Assembly: GCF_900168165.1 (NCBI RefSeq)
Contig: NZ_FUYV01000002.1
Span: 248,001 to 312,000 of the forward strand
Reading direction: 5' to 3'
DNA: 64,000 nucleotides
From: Alkalitalea saponilacus
GTDB lineage: Bacteria; Bacteroidota; Bacteroidia; Bacteroidales; Marinilabiliaceae
Every line of letters starts with the position of its first letter. Position 1 is the stretch's first letter. Positions 53,110-63,275 of the stretch are shown here, one piece after another. The notes under the pieces are model-generated. The model made no database searches. It was given only the letters and a program-made list of their open reading frames with translations, and was not told the origin of the DNA. The position numbers were made by a program, and so were the translations under genes.

Positions 53110-56037
53110 ATGGATGACCCGTATCCCCCCTTTGGGGAACTCGATAATCTTTTGAAAGGAGAAGTGCTCACCGACACCTTGTCGCGCACTTTATACGCTA
53201 CCGATGCATCGGTGTACAAAGAACTGCCAATGGCTGTGGTTCTGCCCCGTGATGCCACAGATGTATCCATGATTGTGCGTTGTGCAAGCAAACACAACAT
53301 CCCTCTCATTCCGAGGGGAGCCGGCACCTCCTTGGCCGGTCAGGTGGTAGGTAATGGCATGGTGGTGGATATCTCCCACCACATGAACCGCATCATTGAA
53401 GTCAACGCCGATGAAAATTGGGTTACAGTAGAGCCGGGTGTTGTTCTGGATGATTTAAACAGAAAGGCAACAGAATACGGACTTTTTTTTGGCCCTGAAA
53501 CCTCCACTTCCAACCGATGTACATTGGGTGGAATGGTTGCCAACAACTCCTGCGGCTCGCACTCCATGATTTATGGCAGCACCCGGGACCATATCATTGA
53601 AGTTACCGGATTCTTAGCCAATGGCGAAGAAGTCACTTTTCGTCCATTACAAAAATGGGAGTTTGATAAAAAGTGCCGCGAAGAGACCCTGGAAGGCGAA
53701 ATTTATCGCCTGATGCGGGAAATTTATACCGACAATCCCGTTCGAAAACAAATTCGCAAAGAATTTCCCCATCCCGATGTAAAACGCCGCAACTCCGGTT
53801 ATGCGCTGGATATGCTTTTGGATACTGTTCCATTTAATCAGGATGGAGAACCCTTTAATCTTTCGAAGTTGGTCGCCGGTTCTGAAGGAACTCTTATCTT
53901 TATTACATCTGTAAAATTATCTTTGGTTCCTTTACCTCCTCCACACAAACTACTTTTGTGCGCGCATTTTTACAACTTAAATGATGCACTGTTAGCAAAC
54001 ATAGAGCTGGTTCACAATCATGCACCTGATGCTGTTGAATTAATGGATAAAAACATTTTGGATCTGACTCTGGATAATCCATTACAGCGAAGCAATCGTT
54101 TTTTTGTCGAAGGAGACCCGGCTGCTTTGCTTTTAATAGAATTTTCAGGTCATTCGGAAGAAGAAATGTTACAAAAAGCTGAAAACACGTTACGTGTTTT
54201 CAGGCAAAAGAACATGGGCTATGCATGGCCAATGGTTACAGGAAAAGATATCAATCGTGTATGGGCATTACGAAAAGCAGGTTTAGGCGTTCTTTCAAAT
54301 ATGAAGGGAGACGCCAGACCAGTCACCCTCATTGAAGACACTGCGGTTCGGGTTGATGACTTACCCGCTTATGTTGAAGATATTGACAAAATGCTTGCCG
54401 GCTATGGAAAAAAATGCGTTTATCACGCTCATGTTGGTTCAGGCGAGCTGCACATTCGCCCGGTTCTTAACCTGAAAAACAGTGAAGACATAAAATTATT
54501 CAGGCAAATTGCAGAAGATACCGCCAAAATTGCAAAAAAATACCGTGGAGCTTTAAGCGGAGAACATGGCGATGGGCGTTTGCGAGGCGAGTTCATTCCT
54601 TTGATGGTAGGGGAAGAGAATTACGAACTCATGAAACGGGTGAAAAACCTTTTTGACCCGGAAGGAATTTTCAATCCGGGAAAAATCACCGGAACTCCAC
54701 CCATGGATCAGGCTTTTCGATATCAGCAAGTGAATAACAAATTCGGGAAAACTCATTTTCATTGGGCGGAAGAAGCCGGACTTTTGGGTGCAGTTGAACG
54801 TTGTAGCGGTTCAGGCGACTGTGTAAAAAGCGCCACTGCCGGAGGAACCATGTGTCCCAGCTACATGGGAACCCGCGATGAGCAACACTCAACCCGAGGC
54901 AGAGCAAATATTCTCAGGTCTTTTCTTCAGGGACAGAATGGTTCGGAAACTCTCACATATCAAGACATAAAAGAGGTTTTAGACTTATGCCTCAGTTGCA
55001 AGGCCTGTAAAAGTGAGTGTCCATCGAGTGTGGATATGGCAAAATTGAAAGCCGAGTTTTTGCAACACATCGCCGATACGGAGGGTGTTTCCTTAACCTC
55101 CCGCGTTATGGCAAATCTACCAATGGTTAATCGCTTCTTATTTCCCTGGCGAAGATTCCTGAACCCTTTAATAAAATCTGAATGGTTAAAACCCCGCCTG
55201 AATCATTTTGCCGGAATTAGCCCACATCGCACACTTCCCTCTTTCAGTCAACAGAGATTCGATGTCTGGTTTAAGAAAAAAGGAGTAGTAACAGATGAAC
55301 GGCCAAATGGGAAAGTCATGCTGCTGGCAGATGAATTCACCAATTTCTACGACAGTGAAATTGGTGTTAAAACGGTGCTTTTACTGCACCGTTTAGGTTA
55401 TGACGTTGTTTTGGCTCCAATTAAAGAGACCGGACGTACACAAATAAGCAAAGGTTTTTTGCATAAAGCAAAAAGCATTGTGAATAATAATCTTTCCAAA
55501 CTTTATGGCAAAATTTCTGACAAGATGCCTCTGGTTGGAATAGAGCCGGCAGCCATCCTCACCTTCAGGGATGAATATCCTGATTTGGCATCGTCCGAAC
55601 AGCGTAATTTTGCCCGTGAGATTGCACAAAACACACTATCCATTGAAGAGTTTATTCTTCGTGAAATGCAAGCAGGAAGGATAAAAAATAGAAGTTTCAC
55701 TAACGAGGAACGCCATATTCGTTTTCATGCCCATTGCCATCAAAAAGCACTGATGAACACCTCCGTTATACGCGATATCCTTTCGTTTCCTGAAAATTAC
55801 CATGCCGAAGAGATTCCTTCAGGGTGTTGCGGTATGGCCGGGGGATTTGGCTATGAAGAGAAAAACCATCACTTATCACTAAAAATAGGCGAACTAACAC
55901 TGTTTCCTGAGGTAAGAAAAACCCCGAAAACCACCTTATTGGCCGCATCCGGGCACTCATGCAGACATCAGATAAAAGATGGAACAGATAGAGATTCACT
56001 ACATCCCGTGGAAATTTTGTTTGAGGCTTTAGTTTAA
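53110..56037 (+). CDS. Fused FAD-linked oxidase / 4Fe-4S reductase (D-lactate or glycolate dehydrogenase-like)
   Basis: About 975 residues from the ATG at 53110. A TTG at 53071 in the same frame overlaps a TATTTTTG promoter-like box and is unlikely. Residues about 30-200 form an FAD-binding domain (VVLPRDATDVSMIVRCASKHNIPLIPRGAGTSLAGQ), followed by the FAD-oxidase C-terminal domain with GEHGDGRLRGEF. A ferredoxin-like part has two cysteine clusters (RCSGSGDCVKSATAGGTMCPSY and CLSCKACKSECPS), and the C-terminal part has a CCG-type motif (HCHQKAL ... SGCCGMAGGFGYE). This is the GlcD+GlcF-type fusion. D-lactate, glycolate or another 2-hydroxyacid could be the substrate. It is divergent from the second B12 riboswitch. 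Confidence 0.92.
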   Translation: MDDPYPPFGELDNLLKGEVLTDTLSRTLYATDASVYKELPMAVVLPRDATDVSMIVRCASKHNIPLIPRGAGTSLAGQVVGNGMVVDISHHMNRIIEVNADENWVTVEPGVVLDDLNRKATEYGLFFGPETSTSNRCTLGGMVANNSCGSHSMIYGSTRDHIIEVTGFLANGEEVTFRPLQKWEFDKKCREETLEGEIYRLMREIYTDNPVRKQIRKEFPHPDVKRRNSGYALDMLLDTVPFNQDGEPFNLSKLVAGSEGTLIFITSVKLSLVPLPPPHKLLLCAHFYNLNDALLANIELVHNHAPDAVELMDKNILDLTLDNPLQRSNRFFVEGDPAALLLIEFSGHSEEEMLQKAENTLRVFRQKNMGYAWPMVTGKDINRVWALRKAGLGVLSNMKGDARPVTLIEDTAVRVDDLPAYVEDIDKMLAGYGKKCVYHAHVGSGELHIRPVLNLKNSEDIKLFRQIAEDTAKIAKKYRGALSGEHGDGRLRGEFIPLMVGEENYELMKRVKNLFDPEGIFNPGKITGTPPMDQAFRYQQVNNKFGKTHFHWAEEAGLLGAVERCSGSGDCVKSATAGGTMCPSYMGTRDEQHSTRGRANILRSFLQGQNGSETLTYQDIKEVLDLCLSCKACKSECPSSVDMAKLKAEFLQHIADTEGVSLTSRVMANLPMVNRFLFPWRRFLNPLIKSEWLKPRLNHFAGISPHRTLPSFSQQRFDVWFKKKGVVTDERPNGKVMLLADEFTNFYDSEIGVKTVLLLHRLGYDVVLAPIKETGRTQISKGFLHKAKSIVNNNLSKLYGKISDKMPLVGIEPAAILTFRDEYPDLASSEQRNFAREIAQNTLSIEEFILREMQAGRIKNRSFTNEERHIRFHAHCHQKALMNTSVIRDILSFPENYHAEEIPSGCCGMAGGFGYEEKNHHLSLKIGELTLFPEVRKTPKTTLLAASGHSCRHQIKDGTDRDSLHPVEILFEALV

Positions 56038-56042
56038 CACTC

Positions 56043-57158
56043 CTATAATAATTTAAAAACACCTCCAGGCCGGCTCTTCACCAATCCTTTAAATTCCATA
56101 TCCAGCAATGTAGCAGAAAGTCTTCCGATGGGCATTCCGAGTTGCAATCCCAATAAATTCAAATTCATCTCTTTCTCAGCCAAAAGCACCTCCATTATGG
56201 CCTTTTCGTCAGGCGTTTCGGCCGAAGCAAACAAAGACCCCTGAACAACGGACGAACCACCCGATTTACTTTCCCATCCAAGGGCATATTCCAGATCGTC
56301 GACATCCTCAATAAGCGCAGCAATGTTGGTCTTAATGAGTTTATTGCATCCACCCGAAGCTTCATCGTTCACCCGCCCCGGAAATGCCAGCACATCTCTG
56401 CTGTAACTATTTGCAATGCCTGCGGTAATCAACGCACCCCCTTTTCGGGCGGACTCAACTACAACAACTGCATCGCACAAACCAGCCACAATGCGATTGC
56501 GCTTTACAAAATTTGGTCTGTCGGGATTGGTTTCTGTCATAAATTCAGTGAGCAATCCCCCTCTTTCGGCTATTTCGCGCGCTGTGTGATGGTGAGTTCC
56601 CGGATAGATTCTGTCCAGTCCGTGAGCTAAAACAGCAATGGTTGGAAGGTTATTTCTCAACGCTGCACGGTGAGCACAAATGTCAATTCCATATGCCAGT
56701 CCGCTCACAATAACAGTTCCCGGATGACGAACAGCCAATTCCTGAATCAGTTTTTCGCAGTTGGTCATCCCATTATCCGATGGCCTTCTGGTACCAACCA
56801 CACTGATCATACGAGTGGCATCCAACGAAGCATTGCCACGATAATAAAGCATCAGGGGAGCGTCTTCACAAAAACTCAATCGACGGGGATAGTCTTCATC
56901 GGTAAAAAAGAGTGTTTTTAGACCCTCTTTTTCCACAAAGGTCATCTCTTTTTCAGCCTGTTTCAGGATGGAAACAAAGTCGGTTTCACGAAGTTTTTGA
57001 GCCATAACGGTTCCAATTCCCGGGATTTTTTCAAATCGGCTTTTGGAATCTAAAATGGCTTCAATGGATCCAAGGTAAGCAATTAAATTGCGTGCCAATT
57101 TTGGCCCTATTCCTTTTATAAGGCTGATGGCTATTTGGTAGTGTATTTGGGAATTCAC
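56043..57158 (-). CDS. dprA: DNA-processing protein DprA
   Basis: A 371-residue protein that loads RecA onto incoming single-stranded DNA during natural transformation. An N-terminal helix-hairpin-helix/SAM-like region (ALIKGIGPKLARNLIAYLGSIEAIL ... KIPGIGTVMAQKL) precedes the Rossmann-like DprA domain (ISVVGTRRPSDNGM, VSGLAYGIDICAHRAAL, AGLCDAVVVVESARKGGALITAGIA, LAFPGRVND). A C-terminal winged-helix-like segment (EKAIMEVLLAEKEMNLNLLGLQLGMPIGRLSATLLDMEFKGLVKSRPGG) ends it. Length is normal. Convergent with the dehydrogenase gene, five bases apart. Confidence 0.96.
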   Translation of the reverse strand: MNSQIHYQIAISLIKGIGPKLARNLIAYLGSIEAILDSKSRFEKIPGIGTVMAQKLRETDFVSILKQAEKEMTFVEKEGLKTLFFTDEDYPRRLSFCEDAPLMLYYRGNASLDATRMISVVGTRRPSDNGMTNCEKLIQELAVRHPGTVIVSGLAYGIDICAHRAALRNNLPTIAVLAHGLDRIYPGTHHHTAREIAERGGLLTEFMTETNPDRPNFVKRNRIVAGLCDAVVVVESARKGGALITAGIANSYSRDVLAFPGRVNDEASGGCNKLIKTNIAALIEDVDDLEYALGWESKSGGSSVVQGSLFASAETPDEKAIMEVLLAEKEMNLNLLGLQLGMPIGRLSATLLDMEFKGLVKSRPGGVFKLL

Positions 57159-57174
57159 GGTTAAGGCTGATTAT

Positions 57175-57624
57175 TTATCTGCTGATTTTATCTAAAAATT
57201 CTATAATAATAGATCGTTCGTCTTTTCGCAATGCAGTAAACCCAATAGCAGGATATTTAGCTAATCCACGCCCTGTCTCTTCAAAAAGGTAGAGATAATG
57301 GAACATACCCCAAAACTTTGATTTTACCTCATATTTATGAAACCGCCCTAAAGGAATCTCCATGGCATTAAATTCTCTGCCAACAGGCATCAAGTTAAAA
57401 TACTTAATGCGGAAAACATCCTTCTCTGATTCTATTTCAATGTAGTAAAAACCTCCGCTCCCAAACACAACGGCAATACCAAGAATAGCAAAACCAAGTA
57501 TATATTGGTATATAGGAAGCACATCCACTTTTAACACAAAGGAAAGCACGAATAAGGTGAGGGCAATTAACCAGGAACCTGCAAATAACTGAATATACCT
57601 GCTCGATGTTTTTTTGTTGTTCAT
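57175..57624 (-). CDS. Small membrane protein with PH-like domain
   Basis: A 149-residue protein with two N-terminal membrane helices (SWLIALTLFVLSFVLKVDVLPIYQYILGFAILGIAVVFGSGGF) and a soluble domain of about 90 residues (FYYIEIESEKDVFRIKYFNLMPVGREFNAMEIPLGRFHKYEVKSKFWGMFHYLYLFEETGRGLAKYPAIGFTALRKDER). Such two-helix-plus-PH-like proteins are common and uncharacterised. It ends 16 bases before dprA on the same strand and may be co-transcribed with it. Function unknown. Confidence 0.75.
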   Translation of the reverse strand: MNNKKTSSRYIQLFAGSWLIALTLFVLSFVLKVDVLPIYQYILGFAILGIAVVFGSGGFYYIEIESEKDVFRIKYFNLMPVGREFNAMEIPLGRFHKYEVKSKFWGMFHYLYLFEETGRGLAKYPAIGFTALRKDERSIIIEFLDKISR

Positions 57625-58061
57625 TTTTGAAGGGAGATTTATCTTTCGTCGATTTATTAAAACGATATTTGCGATGGCAAATATCTGTAAAATTGTTTTT
57701 TGTTACCACAAAAAACAAAATATTTAACGAAATAACAACTACCCTTTTAATTTTACTGTTTTATTCCTGATGCGAAACGAATGAAACATCACAATAAATG
57801 AATTTAATGAAGGTGACTGTTGATTGAATATTTTTCATTATCCAAGAAACAGCAGGAGTACATACAAGGTTATGATTATTCGATTAGAGGAAAATGATGC
57901 TGTCAAAAAGTTGTAAAGATGAAACCACAGAGTACACAAAGCATCTCGCAGAGATCACAAAGAGCAAAACATCAACACAGCAAACTTTACAACCTGAGCA
58001 TATCCCTTGTGAACCATGTGGTTAAATCTATTTTTTCAACAATTTCAGGGAATAGCGAGAA
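57625..58061. other. Gap with two hairpins upstream of the small membrane protein gene
   Basis: A 437-base AT-rich gap between the small membrane protein gene and the downstream end of the GH127 gene, both on the minus strand. Near its left side are two hairpins: GATATTTGC-gatg-GCAAATATC (57664-57685) and one formed by TTGTTTTTTGT and its complement (about 57694-57719). A short CACAGAG..CAAAG stretch near 57925-57965 is related to the CGCAGAGACGC repeats. No open reading frame is supported. Confidence 0.4.
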
Positions 58062-60446
58062 CTATCTCATCAACCTGACATAGAAAATTCCGCCGGCGAT
58101 AGAACCTTCATGTGCTCTGAACATAAGCAAATGCCTTCCATTTTGTTGTTTTTCAGCAATATGTGACGGAATTTGATAATCCACATCAAAAAAACTATCC
58201 CCCTGAGATCCATCCAGATTTACTGTGGCTATGACCTCCCCATTAAGTATGATATCAAAATCCCTGTCTCTGTCTAATCCATAGTAAGTTACTCTTAAAG
58301 TTTTAGCTTCTGCTTGCCTATCGTTCAAATAATAGGAAAACCATCCGGATGCATGTCTCCAATGTCGGTTTTGATGGACACCAGCCTCTGTCTGCTCTCC
58401 CTGAAAGCCTCTGTCCGATTCGGGTTGCTGTTGCCCCGTTTCAACATGGTCTATGGTTTGTGCTTCCAGAGCCATCAATACCCGCTCTCGCTCTTGCAAT
58501 TCAACCCTAATCTTCTCAATCTCTTCAGATGTTGCTGTTTGCCAGTAAACCATGTATCGGGCATCGTGAAGCTTATAAAAAGGGATCAATTCCAGATCGG
58601 AAAACTCTCTGGGATATATCAGTTCAGGAGCTGTAAAAGTCAGTGGACTATCGGATGATTTAACTTTTTCTGTCCAGTTTTCATCATCCAATAATAACAT
58701 TGGCGCGTTTTCTCGGGAATATAAAGCTCCGTGTGCTATATGTCCCATTCTGCTGTCATCTGCTACCAATCCATCTAAATCCCTCGTTCCTGTTGAAGCC
58801 GTCAAAACAATCGGCCCATGCAAAAGAGCCAAAAAGGGTGAGCCGTCCGGCATCTCTTCTCCATAAGTGAACATTGGCAGTTCAATCACTATTTCATCAC
58901 CAGGGTTCCAGTTGCGGCTCACTGCAAAATAGTCTCCGGGCGAACTGTTTCCTCTAATTCTGCGCCCATTCACTTTAACGGTTAAGCTTCCTGGTTTAAC
59001 CCATTGAGGATGACGTATAAAAACTCCAAACTCACCGGAATTGTTTTCATCAATTGTTATCGTGGTACTCTCCGATTCTGGGAAAGTTGTTTGCTGCGAT
59101 AATTTAATCCCTTTTCCCTTCCAGTTTAGTTTAGATGGGATATACAAATTCACATATACATTTTTGTCATCATGTGCATAAATTAACTCTCCGTATTTCG
59201 CATGATTTTCTATTCCGGAACCTACACAGCACCAAAAAGTGTGCTCGGGGTTTGAATAAACCCGATAATGCATGGGGCGCATGGGGGTAAAATATACCAA
59301 TCCACCATGCTCAGGATGTATCGAAGCAAGAATATGGTTATATAGAGATCTCTCGTAATAATCGATATATTTCAGATCGTTACGACTAAAATAGAGTTGC
59401 TGCGACAACTTCATCATGTTATACGTATTACAGGTCTCAGGACCTTCACGTGAGTCAATCATAGATGAAAAGTCATCTTTGGGATGAAAATGCTCGTAAG
59501 TTGAGTTGCCTCCCATGGCTACTGTTCGGTTGTTTACCACGGTTTCCCAGAAAAAAGCAGAGGCTTCCTCCCACTCTCTATCACCTGCAAGCTGGGCGGT
59601 GCGCATAAATCCAATCACTTTAGGTATCTGAGTATTTGCATGCATTCCTGTTAGTTGGTCTTCACCTGCAATTAAAGGATCGAGAAGCACACGATGTGCA
59701 AACCTGCGAGATAATTCCAGGTATTTTTCTTCACCGGTAATAGCATAGACATCTGCAAATACTTCATTCACTCCTCCATGCTCTGATATCAACATCTGTT
59801 GAACCTGTTCATCAGATAAACCACTAACCAAATCAACACACCAGTCTGTGAGGTCAATAAGCATGTCGAGTGCTTTCTCATTTTCGCCAAGAAGGTAAGC
59901 ATCCCGAAGTCCGGCATATAGTTTATGGATATTGTACCATGGAACCCATTTCCCATTTAAAGAAAAATTACCAGCATTGATATGACCGGATTTGATCTCC
60001 TCCCACATGGCCATACCTCCTGGAATTCCACCAACATAGCCATTACCATTAGCTATTTGACAACGCTCCAATTCATCAACCATATAATCCAGCCGACGTT
60101 TTGCTTCTTCGTTTCCGGTAGAGGCATACATTAGTGCAAATGAGGTTAGAAAATGACCTCCGGTATGCCCGTCAAGACCATCGCTTTCCCAGTTGCCATA
60201 ACGGGGTGCCCGGGGTTCAAGTCCGGCATCAATTAAAAATGGTGCCAGCAATCGATCAACATCATGCGCCATTACATAGCCTTCGTTCATAAAACTGGCA
60301 TGCGTAAAAGGACTCTCGAGCAAACTGACAGCAGAAAGGTGAAAAGGCTGTAATTCTCCAGATGGAGATGGAGTTTTACTACAACTTAATAACATTACTA
60401 CCAGCAAAAGAAGTAATGAATTAAACCTGATTAGATTTTTTCTCAT
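58062..60446 (-). CDS. GH127-family glycoside hydrolase lipoprotein (beta-L-arabinofuranosidase-like)
   Basis: A 794-residue lipoprotein (LLSC, Cys-22) with an (alpha/alpha)6-barrel DUF1680/GH127 domain. Hallmarks are WESDGLDGHTGGHFLTSFALMYA, the catalytic/zinc region EGPETCNTYNMMKLSQQLYF (Glu and Cys) and HTFWCCVGSGIENHAKYGELIYA (the catalytic and zinc-ligand cysteines). C-terminal beta domains follow (from about 480), ending with a fold starting near GFQGEQTEAGVHQNRHWRHASGWFSYYL, as in DUF6805-type modules. GH127 enzymes release beta-L-arabinofuranose, and some members use other sugars. No SusC/SusD, regulator or other carbohydrate gene is next to it, which is unusual for a Bacteroidota glycoside hydrolase. 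A clear promoter lies upstream. Confidence 0.93.
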   Translation of the reverse strand: MRKNLIRFNSLLLLLVVMLLSCSKTPSPSGELQPFHLSAVSLLESPFTHASFMNEGYVMAHDVDRLLAPFLIDAGLEPRAPRYGNWESDGLDGHTGGHFLTSFALMYASTGNEEAKRRLDYMVDELERCQIANGNGYVGGIPGGMAMWEEIKSGHINAGNFSLNGKWVPWYNIHKLYAGLRDAYLLGENEKALDMLIDLTDWCVDLVSGLSDEQVQQMLISEHGGVNEVFADVYAITGEEKYLELSRRFAHRVLLDPLIAGEDQLTGMHANTQIPKVIGFMRTAQLAGDREWEEASAFFWETVVNNRTVAMGGNSTYEHFHPKDDFSSMIDSREGPETCNTYNMMKLSQQLYFSRNDLKYIDYYERSLYNHILASIHPEHGGLVYFTPMRPMHYRVYSNPEHTFWCCVGSGIENHAKYGELIYAHDDKNVYVNLYIPSKLNWKGKGIKLSQQTTFPESESTTITIDENNSGEFGVFIRHPQWVKPGSLTVKVNGRRIRGNSSPGDYFAVSRNWNPGDEIVIELPMFTYGEEMPDGSPFLALLHGPIVLTASTGTRDLDGLVADDSRMGHIAHGALYSRENAPMLLLDDENWTEKVKSSDSPLTFTAPELIYPREFSDLELIPFYKLHDARYMVYWQTATSEEIEKIRVELQERERVLMALEAQTIDHVETGQQQPESDRGFQGEQTEAGVHQNRHWRHASGWFSYYLNDRQAEAKTLRVTYYGLDRDRDFDIILNGEVIATVNLDGSQGDSFFDVDYQIPSHIAEKQQNGRHLLMFRAHEGSIAGGIFYVRLMR

Positions 60447-60550
60447 AAGAAGTTGTTTTAGTTAAGTTGTGGCAAACATTTAATTGTAAACAAATAAAAA
60501 ACAATCATAAAACTACCACAACAATCGTATTTACATAAAATATTAAAAGA

Positions 60551-60583
60551 CAAATTTACTTTTAAAAATATTGTTAAAACAAA
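60551..60583 (-). promoter_or_regulatory. Promoter of the GH127 gene
   Basis: Minus-strand TAAATTTG (plus 60551-60558) with TTTG (plus 60580-60583) 21 bases upstream: a full match to the Bacteroidota promoter pattern. The 5' leader would be about 100 bases. On the plus strand of this 433-base gap a TATTTTTG at 60685-60692 may serve aroB, but without a matching -33 box. Confidence 0.7.
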
Positions 60584-60879
60584 TAACATCCAAAAAAAAA
60601 TCCATTTTTTTAATGACTTACTATTGCAACATACAAAAAGCATTGGTCAACCGCCAAAACACAATAACTCTCATTTAAAAGTATTATTTTTGTTGCTGAC
60701 TACATTTTATAAAAGTTTGCAAGGTCTTTTTAATATTGACCTACAGCTATTTTATCTTTTATGATGAAATACCAACTTACCGTTTTAGAGAAAGAGTTGA
60801 ACGGACAAAACGGGACAAATTCAAACTTTATGTTAGTCACCCTTTTGAGAATATTAGAATTCATGTTTTACATAGCATT

Positions 60880-61953
60880 ATGCAATCACTACATACACAA
60901 GAAACCGATGTTTACCTGGCCGACAATCTGCCTGACGATCTGGAGCAACTGATTGAGCCATATAAAAATGAAAAGATTTTTGTCCTTACCGACAAAAATA
61001 CTCATCGACATTGTTTCCCTCAAATAAGCCGGATTGGGGGCATTTCTGAAGAACGTTGCATCATTACAGGCTCCGGCGACGAATATAAAAACACCGAAAC
61101 ACTGATTTCTGTATGGCAAAAACTGGTGGAAGGCGGCGCCAACCGCCATGCCTTGCTGATTAACCTTGGAGGCGGAATGCCTTGCGATTTGGGAGGTTTT
61201 GCCGCAGCCACCTTTAAAAGAGGCATTGCTTTCATCAATATTCCAACCACATTGTTGGCTCAGGTGGATGCTTCCGTTGGAGGTAAAACCGGTATCAACT
61301 TTATGGGGTATAAAAATGAAATTGGTTCATTTATGCAAGCCAAACATGTTTTGGTGGACACCACGCTGTTAAAAACCCTTGACCAACCCAACTTAATTTC
61401 CGGTTTTGCGGAGATGATAAAACACGCCTATTTGAAAAATGAGGCTTTACTGCAAAGAACCCTCGATTTTGATATCCTCAATCCCGATATGGAAGAGTTG
61501 TCAAATCTTGTTGCGGAGTCCATCAAAATTAAAGACGAGGTGGTAACTGCCGACCCATTTGAGAAAAACATCCGCAAGGCGCTGAATCTTGGACATACCA
61601 TTGGTCATGCTTTTGAGAGTTTTGCTCTCAAAAACAATCGGCCTGTTTTACATGGGTATGCTGTGGCCTGGGGAATGGTGGCAGAATTGTACCTGGCTCA
61701 CATCAAACTGGGTTTTTCAATAAAGTTGGTTGAAGAGCTGGCTTCATATACCCAAAAGATTTATGGCAGTTTTTCTTATTCAAAAACCGATTTTGACTAT
61801 TTGTATGATACCATGACCCACGATAAAAAGAATCAGGCCGGACGCATTAATTTTACACTTTTAAGAGCTGTGGGCGACATCGCCATCAATACACATTGTG
61901 AGAAAGATGAAATAATTGAAGCTTTAAATTATTACCTGAGCCACCAGGAATAA
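60880..61953 (+). CDS. aroB: 3-dehydroquinate synthase
   Basis: About 357 residues from the ATG at 60880, the usual AroB length; the frame extends upstream to a TTG at 60736, but that leader has no family similarity. The enzyme converts DAHP to 3-dehydroquinate using NAD and a divalent metal. Motifs: VLTDKNTHRHCFPQIS, GGMPCDLGGFAAATFKRGIAFINIPTTLLAQVDASVGGKTGINFMGYKNEIGSF, and the metal-ligand histidines in LNLGHTIGHAFES and HGYAVAWGMVAE. It is 95 bases upstream of aroA on the same strand. A relative of the CGCAGAG repeat lies between them. Confidence 0.95.
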   Translation: MQSLHTQETDVYLADNLPDDLEQLIEPYKNEKIFVLTDKNTHRHCFPQISRIGGISEERCIITGSGDEYKNTETLISVWQKLVEGGANRHALLINLGGGMPCDLGGFAAATFKRGIAFINIPTTLLAQVDASVGGKTGINFMGYKNEIGSFMQAKHVLVDTTLLKTLDQPNLISGFAEMIKHAYLKNEALLQRTLDFDILNPDMEELSNLVAESIKIKDEVVTADPFEKNIRKALNLGHTIGHAFESFALKNNRPVLHGYAVAWGMVAELYLAHIKLGFSIKLVEELASYTQKIYGSFSYSKTDFDYLYDTMTHDKKNQAGRINFTLLRAVGDIAINTHCEKDEIIEALNYYLSHQE

Positions 61954-62048
61954 ACGCAGAGATGCGATGGCAAAGAGTCATATTCAGAGATTCAAGGATT
62001 TGCATGACAATAAAAGACAGATAGATTTGATAAATAAAAGAAAGCAAC

Positions 62049-63275
62049 ATGTCCATCACCATACAAGCACCAAAGCAGCTAAATAAATTTACCGTAGAAC
62101 TCCCTGCTTCAAAAAGCATTAGTAACCGCTTGTTAATTTTAAATGCTTTGAGTTACAGTCCGCACCCTATAAAGAACCTGTCGGATAGTGACGACACTAA
62201 AGCCATGTTGCAGGTATTCAATTCCAACTCCAACCATTTTGACATTGGTGCAGCAGGCACCACCATGCGGTTTCTAACCGCATATCTTTCAAAAATTGTG
62301 GGCGAATGGACCATTACCGGCAGCACACGCATGAAACAACGCCCCATTGCTGTTTTGGTGGACGCCCTAAATCAGCTTGGCGGCAAAATTGAGTACATGG
62401 AAAAGGAGGGATATCCTCCTTTAAGGATATTTGGGAGTTCGCTGACCGGCGGTGAATTGGAACTACCCGGCGATATCAGCAGCCAGTATATTTCTGCTTT
62501 GTTAATGATTGGACCTGCCATGGAAAATGGCCTTAAACTCCGATTAACCGGAGAGATTACTTCACGCCCTTACATCCATCTTACCCTTAAGCTGATGGAG
62601 ATGTATGGCGTAAAATGCCACTGGAAAGATAATATCATTACAGTGCCAGTTGCCAATTACAAACCCGTTGAAGCCAAAGTTGAATCAGACTGGAGCGCAG
62701 CCTCCTACTGGTTTGAAATCATTGCGCTGTCCAACCCCGGCGCTGCTGTCACGCTGAAAGGACTTGACAGGTACAGCTGGCAAGGAGACTCCGCGGTAGC
62801 GGAGTTGTTTAAAAAACTGGGGGTTCACAGTAAATTTTCGGCGAAAGGACTGACGCTGACAAATACAGGAGAATCTGCCGGTAAATTTTCTCACGACTTT
62901 ACCAAGGAACCCGACCTGGCACAAACTTTTGCTGTAACCTGTGCGTTTTTAAACATCCCTTTTAATTTAACCGGACTGCATACGCTAAAGATAAAGGAGA
63001 CCGACCGCATTCAGGCACTGGTAAACGAATTAGGAAAATTCGGATTTATATTGAATACCAACAACAAAGACAATCTGGTGTGGAAAGGTGATAAAAAAGA
63101 AGCAGATACAGATATTGAAGTTGCCACTTATAAAGACCATCGCATGGCGATGGCCTTTGCTCCGGCCGCATTAAAGCACAAATCGTTTAAAATTGCCGAC
63201 CCGACAGTGGTTACAAAATCTTATCCGGCTTTTTGGGAAGACCTCAAAAAAATAGGATTTGAAATTACTGGTTGA
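62049..63275 (+). CDS. aroA: 3-phosphoshikimate 1-carboxyvinyltransferase (EPSP synthase)
   Basis: A 408-residue enzyme of the shikimate pathway that joins phosphoenolpyruvate to shikimate-3-phosphate; it is the target of glyphosate. Motifs: ELPASKSISNRLLILNALS, DIGAAGTTMRFLTAYLS (the LxxxxAGTxxR region; the residue equivalent to E. coli Gly-96 is Ala here), STRMKQRPIAVLVDALNQLGG, SQYISALLMIGP, SDWSAASYW, KETDRIQALVNEL and YKDHRMAMAFAPA. It is shorter than the 427 residues of E. coli. The gene's last 11 bases overlap the convergent ABC ATPase. Confidence 0.95.
   Translation: MSITIQAPKQLNKFTVELPASKSISNRLLILNALSYSPHPIKNLSDSDDTKAMLQVFNSNSNHFDIGAAGTTMRFLTAYLSKIVGEWTITGSTRMKQRPIAVLVDALNQLGGKIEYMEKEGYPPLRIFGSSLTGGELELPGDISSQYISALLMIGPAMENGLKLRLTGEITSRPYIHLTLKLMEMYGVKCHWKDNIITVPVANYKPVEAKVESDWSAASYWFEIIALSNPGAAVTLKGLDRYSWQGDSAVAELFKKLGVHSKFSAKGLTLTNTGESAGKFSHDFTKEPDLAQTFAVTCAFLNIPFNLTGLHTLKIKETDRIQALVNELGKFGFILNTNNKDNLVWKGDKKEADTDIEVATYKDHRMAMAFAPAALKHKSFKIADPTVVTKSYPAFWEDLKKIGFEITG

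Noticed and set aside
60736-60879. N-terminal extension of AroB from a TTG codon
   Set aside because: It would add 48 residues unlike AroB; the ATG at 60880 gives the normal length.
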